A stretch of 10,303 nucleotides of DNA. Source: Chloroflexia bacterium. Its GTDB lineage: Bacteria; Chloroflexota; Chloroflexia; Thermomicrobiales; UBA6265. The translations under genes were made by a program, and so were the position numbers. Each line of letters begins with the position of its first letter. Position 1 is the first letter of the stretch. Positions 6,355 through 10,303 of this stretch are shown piece by piece. The stretch covers positions 1-10,303 of the forward strand of contig JACCYK010000358.1 in the NCBI GenBank assembly GCA_013696525.1. The letters are read 5' to 3'. The notes beneath the pieces were generated by a model, which saw only the letters and a list, made by a program, of their open reading frames with translations, was not told the origin of the DNA and searched no databases.

Positions 6355-9300
6355 ATGGCAGATCGCTTTCTTTCCGAGCGGTATTCATACCGAGATGCGC
6401 CACCAGACCCGGTGCCACGATCCAGTGCCCGGGAAGCACCGGTGGAGGGCCAAGCGCATGCCCACGTCCTGCATGGCAACCAGGCGTTCGCCGCGGGCAA
6501 CTTCGCCGACGCACTCACGGACTACCGTCGTGCCTGGACGCTGCTGCCGGCGCTGGTCGATCGGACATGGCCGGCGAACATGGGAGACATCGAGGATACG
6601 TCACTGCTCGCGGTGGACCTCTTCGACGTCATGGTTTCCGCCAGCATCCAAATTCTTCGCCTGCGAGAGGCCGCCGGGCCCGAGGTGCCGATCGTCGCCG
6701 CGATCGCGCCGCCGGCCGAGTTTTGGCGGCTAGGTGGCGATCGTGACCGTCAACCGCGATCAGCGGAAGGGGCGTATGCATTCGCCCTCGGTGCTGTCCG
6801 CGCCGGTGAGCTTGACGTGGCGCGTCAGCACCTCGCCACCGCCCTCTGGCGCTCGCGTCGCCACCCTGCTGTCCAGGCCGACGCGCGTAACCTGGCCGGG
6901 GTGTTCGCCACCGTTACCGGCGATTTGACGTCAGGACTAGACCAGTTTCAGGCGGCGGGGGCTCTCTACCGCGTGGCTGGGAGCGCCGACGGCGAGGCCG
7001 CGACGCACTACAACGCTGGTATCGTGGCGGCCTTAGCTGGTGACTTTCAGGCGGCTTGGGATCAGCTGATCGACGTCGCGCATGCACCATTCCTGGGCAT
7101 GACGTGGCAGTTGTCCCGGAGCACCTTGCCCGGGGTCGCCTCGTTCTCCTTGCTGATCGATGCTCCGGGTCTGCCATTGATGACCCGGGCGGAGGACGGC
7201 CGCTGGCAGAAAGTCTCCAGTGCCGGGGTCGCCCCTCCCAGCACGGAGTGCCGCCTGGCGCTCGATGGCGCGGTCGCGCGGATTGATCTCGAGCACGGGC
7301 GTGATGCGGCGCTCGTGGCCGGTCTGTTCGAGCGGCGGGTACATGCCACGACGCTGGCCGCGCTCGATGCCCATTTGCGGGATCGAGCGTCGTTCATTGC
7401 TCATTTGGCACATGTGCAAGGATTCATGCTTCCGCTCGCGCTCGGTGAGACCTACGCGGCCCTGGGCGATGACGAACGCGCCGAAGCCTATTTCATCAAA
7501 GCCAGGGACTATCGGTACCTCAATCGTGGCATTGAGCGGCCCTATGTCTGGCGAAAGCTGGCCACGGTCTATCGGGACCGGGGCCGGTCGTTCTTCCTCA
7601 ATAGTCACTTCCAGGAGGCGCGCTCCGCGTTCCGCCTGGTGAGTCCGCCTGGGCTCTTCGGCGGGCCGTGGGCGTCAAGCCCACTCTACTCCGGCGCGTT
7701 CGCGGACGTCGGTCCCGAGGCTCGCTCACTGCTCAACACGGACGACCCGATCACTCATACCGGGCTCGGTCCCGGCAGCCAGACGTTGCTGCTCGATACC
7801 GTCGCTCACCTCCATCGGCTCGACCATGCGATTGATCGCTTCGGACTGATGCCGAGCGCGGTGGTTGCTGGGCCGTGGCGGTCACTTCAGCGGACCGCGC
7901 GGGCAATGGCCCGGCGCGTTCGCCAGATGGAATCGATCGTGGACGAGTTCGAGCGCGCGATCGCGCGAGGTGAGTTCACGCGGGCGACGCTGGAGCATTT
8001 CGTGAACGCGCACACCGTTGCCGTCGGCATCGCGGAGCATCGCCTGCGGGAGGCGGAAGCAGCGCTGGGGATGGCGCGTGCTAGCGCCGCGGACCTCGAG
8101 TCCCGGCAGACCGCCGTCCGCCAGACGATTGAGCAGTTCGAAGTCAGCCCGCGCTTGCTCAAGCGGTTGTCACTTCGGCGTGGCTTGGGCGCCCGTCGCG
8201 ACGCGAAAACGCCGTCTTCGGGGGTGACGCCGGTAAGTGGCAGTCATGTCGCGCGGGCCCAGCAATCCACGCGCCATGGGCAAGCGAGCCAAAATGAGGA
8301 GCAGGCCAGACTGCGGGAGCAGGCGGCGTGGCTTACAGCGGCGCGATCGGGCGTCGAGCCTCAGGCGGAGGCGGCGCGCTGGTTAGCGGACGACGCAACC
8401 TATCAACTCAACTTGGCGCGTTTACGGCTGGAAACGGCGCGGCGCCACGCCAACTGGCGCGATAGCCAGGCGATGACATTCGATCAGCTCGCGACGATGC
8501 GGCAGATGCTCCGCGAGGTCCGTGTACGCGGGATTGAGGTCGTGGTCGGCGCGAGTGACATGATGGAGGCCGCGGGCGCGCTCGCGTCTGGCGCGGCGGG
8601 AGACCAGCTGTCTCCGGCCAACGCTCACCGTGAGGACCGATTCGCCGAGTTGAATCATCTGGTCGCCGACCTGGGACCGCTCGGCGACCTGGAGCGTCAG
8701 GGCGAGCCGCCGCATTTAGCGGACCAGCGGCTCCCCATGCGGCTGACGTTCTCGCTAGCGGAGCGCTGGCCTCATCTGTTCGCGGGCCAATTCTGGGAAA
8801 CGGGCCGGATCGAGTTCGAAACGCTTCTTGCCGACATCGACCGCTTGTGCCCAGGCACCTGCATGGCGACGCTGCGCCAAGTGACGATCGAGCTCGACAC
8901 CGAGGACGTGAGCGCGCTCTGCCACGCGACCCTGACGCGATCAGGCATCGGGTCATTCCGAGACCATGACGGGACCGTCCGCTTCCAGGTGCAGGCGCCC
9001 GAGCGCCTGACCATCGCGAACTACGGCGCTCGCTTGGACGACGCCTGCGGCGCCCTCTCCTTCACGCCACGCGATGCCTTCGCCGGCGCTCCCGTCGCCG
9101 CCGGCTGGGTGTTCGAAGTCGCGCCCGCGCCCGATCATCTCGCGCCACGCGCCATCGCCGATATCACACTGGTCCTCGATTTTCACGCGTACCACGATCC
9201 GGCGCTCGGCGCTCAGGCGCCATCGCGGCCGCTCGTGCCCGAGGTCAATGAGCATGCCCTCGGCTTTTGGCTGAAGTCACGATTCCCGAGCGCCTTCTCC

Positions 9301-9783
9301 CTGCTGCGCACGACCGGCGCGGTCTCGTTCCCGATCGAACCACTCGCCCTGCCCGCCACGCATGCGGAACCACGGCTGGTTGATGCCTACGTGATGGTCG
9401 ATGCCGGTCCGACCGCCTCGCCCCAAGGGTTGGTCTTGACCATCGGGAGCGCGGCGAGCGGCATGACCGCCGAGGACACGGTCGATCCCGCTGGGATGCT
9501 CCAAACGAAGCGCGTGACGGCGCCGTTAAACGCGTTGCGCGGTCAGCATCTGGTCGATACCTGGACCGTGCGGTGCGATCGCGACCGGAATGCGGCGCTC
9601 TTCGCCGCCGGCTTCACCTGGGCGGATATCCAAGACATCCATTTCCTCGCCGATTACTCATACACCGCGCCCGAATCACTGGCGCTGGCGCGTGCCGCCG
9701 CCGCGCCGCCGGCGGGTGCCCCGGCCGCTGGTCGCACACTCGCACCGGACGGAGAGAACCATGGTCGACATCAATCGGTCTGA
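6355..9783 (+). CDS. Tc toxin subunit A-related protein (TPR-like N-terminus, TcB-binding-like C-terminus)
   Basis: A 1142-residue protein with no signal peptide. Residues about 34-65, 138-245 and 350-428 look like TPR-type helical hairpins (for example HGNQAFAAGNFADALTDYRRA, LALGETYAALGDDERAEAYF). Residues about 505-600 and 645-725 are long, charged, Ala/Arg/Glu-rich helices, probably coiled coil, joined by a polar basic linker (about 601-645). Residues about 795-950 resemble the TcB-binding domain that ends Tc-toxin A subunits: GRIEF, a D-x-D-x-x-x-PG segment, RQVTIELD, and the closing ADITLVLDFHAY match that family's order of strands. A further beta-rich part (950-1108) ends in a similar strand, DIQDIHFLADYSY. 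Known TcA chains are about 2300-2500 residues; the neuraminidase-like and large shell parts are not recognised here. The TcB gene follows immediately, supporting a joint complex. At least five TTA leucine codons set it apart from the left operon. Whether it forms a pore or toxin is inference. Confidence 0.75.
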   Translation: MADRFLSERYSYRDAPPDPVPRSSAREAPVEGQAHAHVLHGNQAFAAGNFADALTDYRRAWTLLPALVDRTWPANMGDIEDTSLLAVDLFDVMVSASIQILRLREAAGPEVPIVAAIAPPAEFWRLGGDRDRQPRSAEGAYAFALGAVRAGELDVARQHLATALWRSRRHPAVQADARNLAGVFATVTGDLTSGLDQFQAAGALYRVAGSADGEAATHYNAGIVAALAGDFQAAWDQLIDVAHAPFLGMTWQLSRSTLPGVASFSLLIDAPGLPLMTRAEDGRWQKVSSAGVAPPSTECRLALDGAVARIDLEHGRDAALVAGLFERRVHATTLAALDAHLRDRASFIAHLAHVQGFMLPLALGETYAALGDDERAEAYFIKARDYRYLNRGIERPYVWRKLATVYRDRGRSFFLNSHFQEARSAFRLVSPPGLFGGPWASSPLYSGAFADVGPEARSLLNTDDPITHTGLGPGSQTLLLDTVAHLHRLDHAIDRFGLMPSAVVAGPWRSLQRTARAMARRVRQMESIVDEFERAIARGEFTRATLEHFVNAHTVAVGIAEHRLREAEAALGMARASAADLESRQTAVRQTIEQFEVSPRLLKRLSLRRGLGARRDAKTPSSGVTPVSGSHVARAQQSTRHGQASQNEEQARLREQAAWLTAARSGVEPQAEAARWLADDATYQLNLARLRLETARRHANWRDSQAMTFDQLATMRQMLREVRVRGIEVVVGASDMMEAAGALASGAAGDQLSPANAHREDRFAELNHLVADLGPLGDLERQGEPPHLADQRLPMRLTFSLAERWPHLFAGQFWETGRIEFETLLADIDRLCPGTCMATLRQVTIELDTEDVSALCHATLTRSGIGSFRDHDGTVRFQVQAPERLTIANYGARLDDACGALSFTPRDAFAGAPVAAGWVFEVAPAPDHLAPRAIADITLVLDFHAYHDPALGAQAPSRPLVPEVNEHALGFWLKSRFPSAFSLLRTTGAVSFPIEPLALPATHAEPRLVDAYVMVDAGPTASPQGLVLTIGSAASGMTAEDTVDPAGMLQTKRVTAPLNALRGQHLVDTWTVRCDRDRNAALFAAGFTWADIQDIHFLADYSYTAPESLALARAAAAPPAGAPAAGRTLAPDGENHGRHQSV

Positions 9784-9841
9784 CGTACTGGCGACCTCGA
9801 TCACGCATCGGAGTGGCCGGCACTGGGTAGGACACCGGTGA
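9761..9841 (+). CDS. Possible 26-codon bridging ORF between the TcA-related and TcB genes
   Basis: In the +1-shifted frame, ATG 9761 follows GGAGAG at four bases and opens a 26-residue frame (starting MVDINRSDVLATSITH) that overlaps the last 23 bases of the TcA-related gene. Its TGA (9839-9841) overlaps the GTG start of the TcB gene (9838-9840) as GTGA. That arrangement would let ribosomes re-initiate on TcB, whose own ribosome binding site is weak (TAGGA). No homology is recognised; it may be a coupling device, a small protein or chance. Confidence 0.28.
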   Translation: MVDINRSDVLATSITHRSGRHWVGHR

Positions 9842-10303
9842 ACGGCGACCCGCCGCTGCCCCGAGCCCAATCGACACCGCCCGCCGGCGGGATGCCTGAT
9901 GCCGCGCCGGCCGCCGCCCCAGGCGCGCACCGAGACGTGGGCATCGATCAGGGGAACTATCAAGCGCCACAAGTGACCTTGCCGAAAGGCGGTGGCGCGG
10001 TCCGCGGCATCGGCGAGAAGTTCTCGATTAACCCGCTCAACGGCACCGCGTCGCTGACCGTGCCGATCCCGGTTTCTCCCGCGCGAAGCGGTTTTGGCCC
10101 GCAACTCATGCTGTCCTACGACTCTGGCGCGGGGAACGGTCCCTTCGGCGTTGGCTGGAGCCTCGGCCTGCCCAACATCACGCGGAAGACCGACAAGGGA
10201 TTGCCGACCTACGACGACGCCGGTGAATCGGATGAATTCATCCTGTCTGGCGCCGAGGATCTCGTTCCAGTGGCGATGTCGCCGCCGGCGCCCGACCGTG
10301 AGC
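9838..10303 (+). CDS. TcB-type protein, SpvB domain (5' end; cut by window edge)
   Basis: The first 155 codons of an insecticidal toxin complex B-type protein, identified by translating to the right edge, where the frame is still open. After a Pro/Ala-rich leader (1-45) the SpvB domain begins: LPKGGGAVRGIGEKF (48-62), GTASLTVPI (69-77), RSGFGPQLMLSYDSGAGNGPFG (83-104, characteristic of the family), GWSLGLPNITRKTDKGLP (106-123) and ESDEFILSGAEDLVPV (130-145). In known Tc complexes TcB and TcC build a hollow RHS-repeat cocoon enclosing the toxic C-terminus and docking on TcA; the rest of this gene must lie to the right. GTG 9838 is the first usual start after the upstream in-frame stop and overlaps the bridging ORF stop; ATG 9892 is a weaker alternative with no ribosome binding site. 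Confidence 0.92.
   Translation, partial: MNGDPPLPRAQSTPPAGGMPDAAPAAAPGAHRDVGIDQGNYQAPQVTLPKGGGAVRGIGEKFSINPLNGTASLTVPIPVSPARSGFGPQLMLSYDSGAGNGPFGVGWSLGLPNITRKTDKGLPTYDDAGESDEFILSGAEDLVPVAMSPPAPDRE

Noticed and set aside
1..10303. CRISPR arrays, tRNA or rRNA genes, insertion sequences
   Set aside because: No regularly spaced repeats, no cloverleaf or rRNA-like sequence, and no transposase motifs or paired terminal repeats were seen on either strand.

Overview
The window is GC-rich bacterial chromosome with tightly packed genes and strong AGGAGG-type ribosome binding sites. The Tat-like signal on a DUF2173-like protein, the mix of protein families and the codon choice fit a Chloroflexota (Thermomicrobia-like) or other high-GC soil or thermophile bacterium. 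That assignment is inference; nothing in the window fixes the taxon.

Left block, about 1-5409: a GntR/FCD repressor gene reads leftward and runs off the window edge. It diverges from five co-directional genes: an MBL-fold hydrolase, a PNPOx-fold flavin/F420 protein, a family-5 extracellular-solute-binding-like protein without a visible export signal, an SDR oxidoreductase, and an alpha/beta hydrolase. Spacings are short (27 nt, an overlap or near-abutment, 90 nt, 34 nt). The AT-rich divergent promoter carries an odd-centred palindrome (TATAT-T-ATATA) that overlaps the best -10 elements on both strands. The simplest reading is a self-regulated small-molecule catabolic operon: bind a ligand, oxidise or reduce it, and open it hydrolytically. 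The substrate cannot be read from the sequence.

Middle block, 5410-6354: a convergent junction with a small hairpin and no U-tract, then a leftward gene for a Tat-signal protein with a DUF2173/roadblock-like domain. A 354-base divergent intergenic region follows, holding an AT-rich segment, a short inverted repeat and a direct repeat at 11-base spacing.

Right block, 6355-10303: the most interesting part. A 1142-residue protein has an N-terminal TPR-like helical region, a long helical middle and a C-terminal part resembling the TcB-binding domain of Tc-toxin A subunits. Just downstream, cut by the window edge, begins a clear SpvB-type TcB gene. This looks like a compact Tc/ABC-toxin-type locus whose A component is less than half the usual TcA length. 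The two reading frames are in the same phase, separated by one UGA and 18 codons, and bridged by a 26-codon ORF whose stop overlaps the TcB GTG start. The A-like gene and the Tat gene use TTA leucine codons, whereas by eye the left operon has none, so the right side may have a different history.
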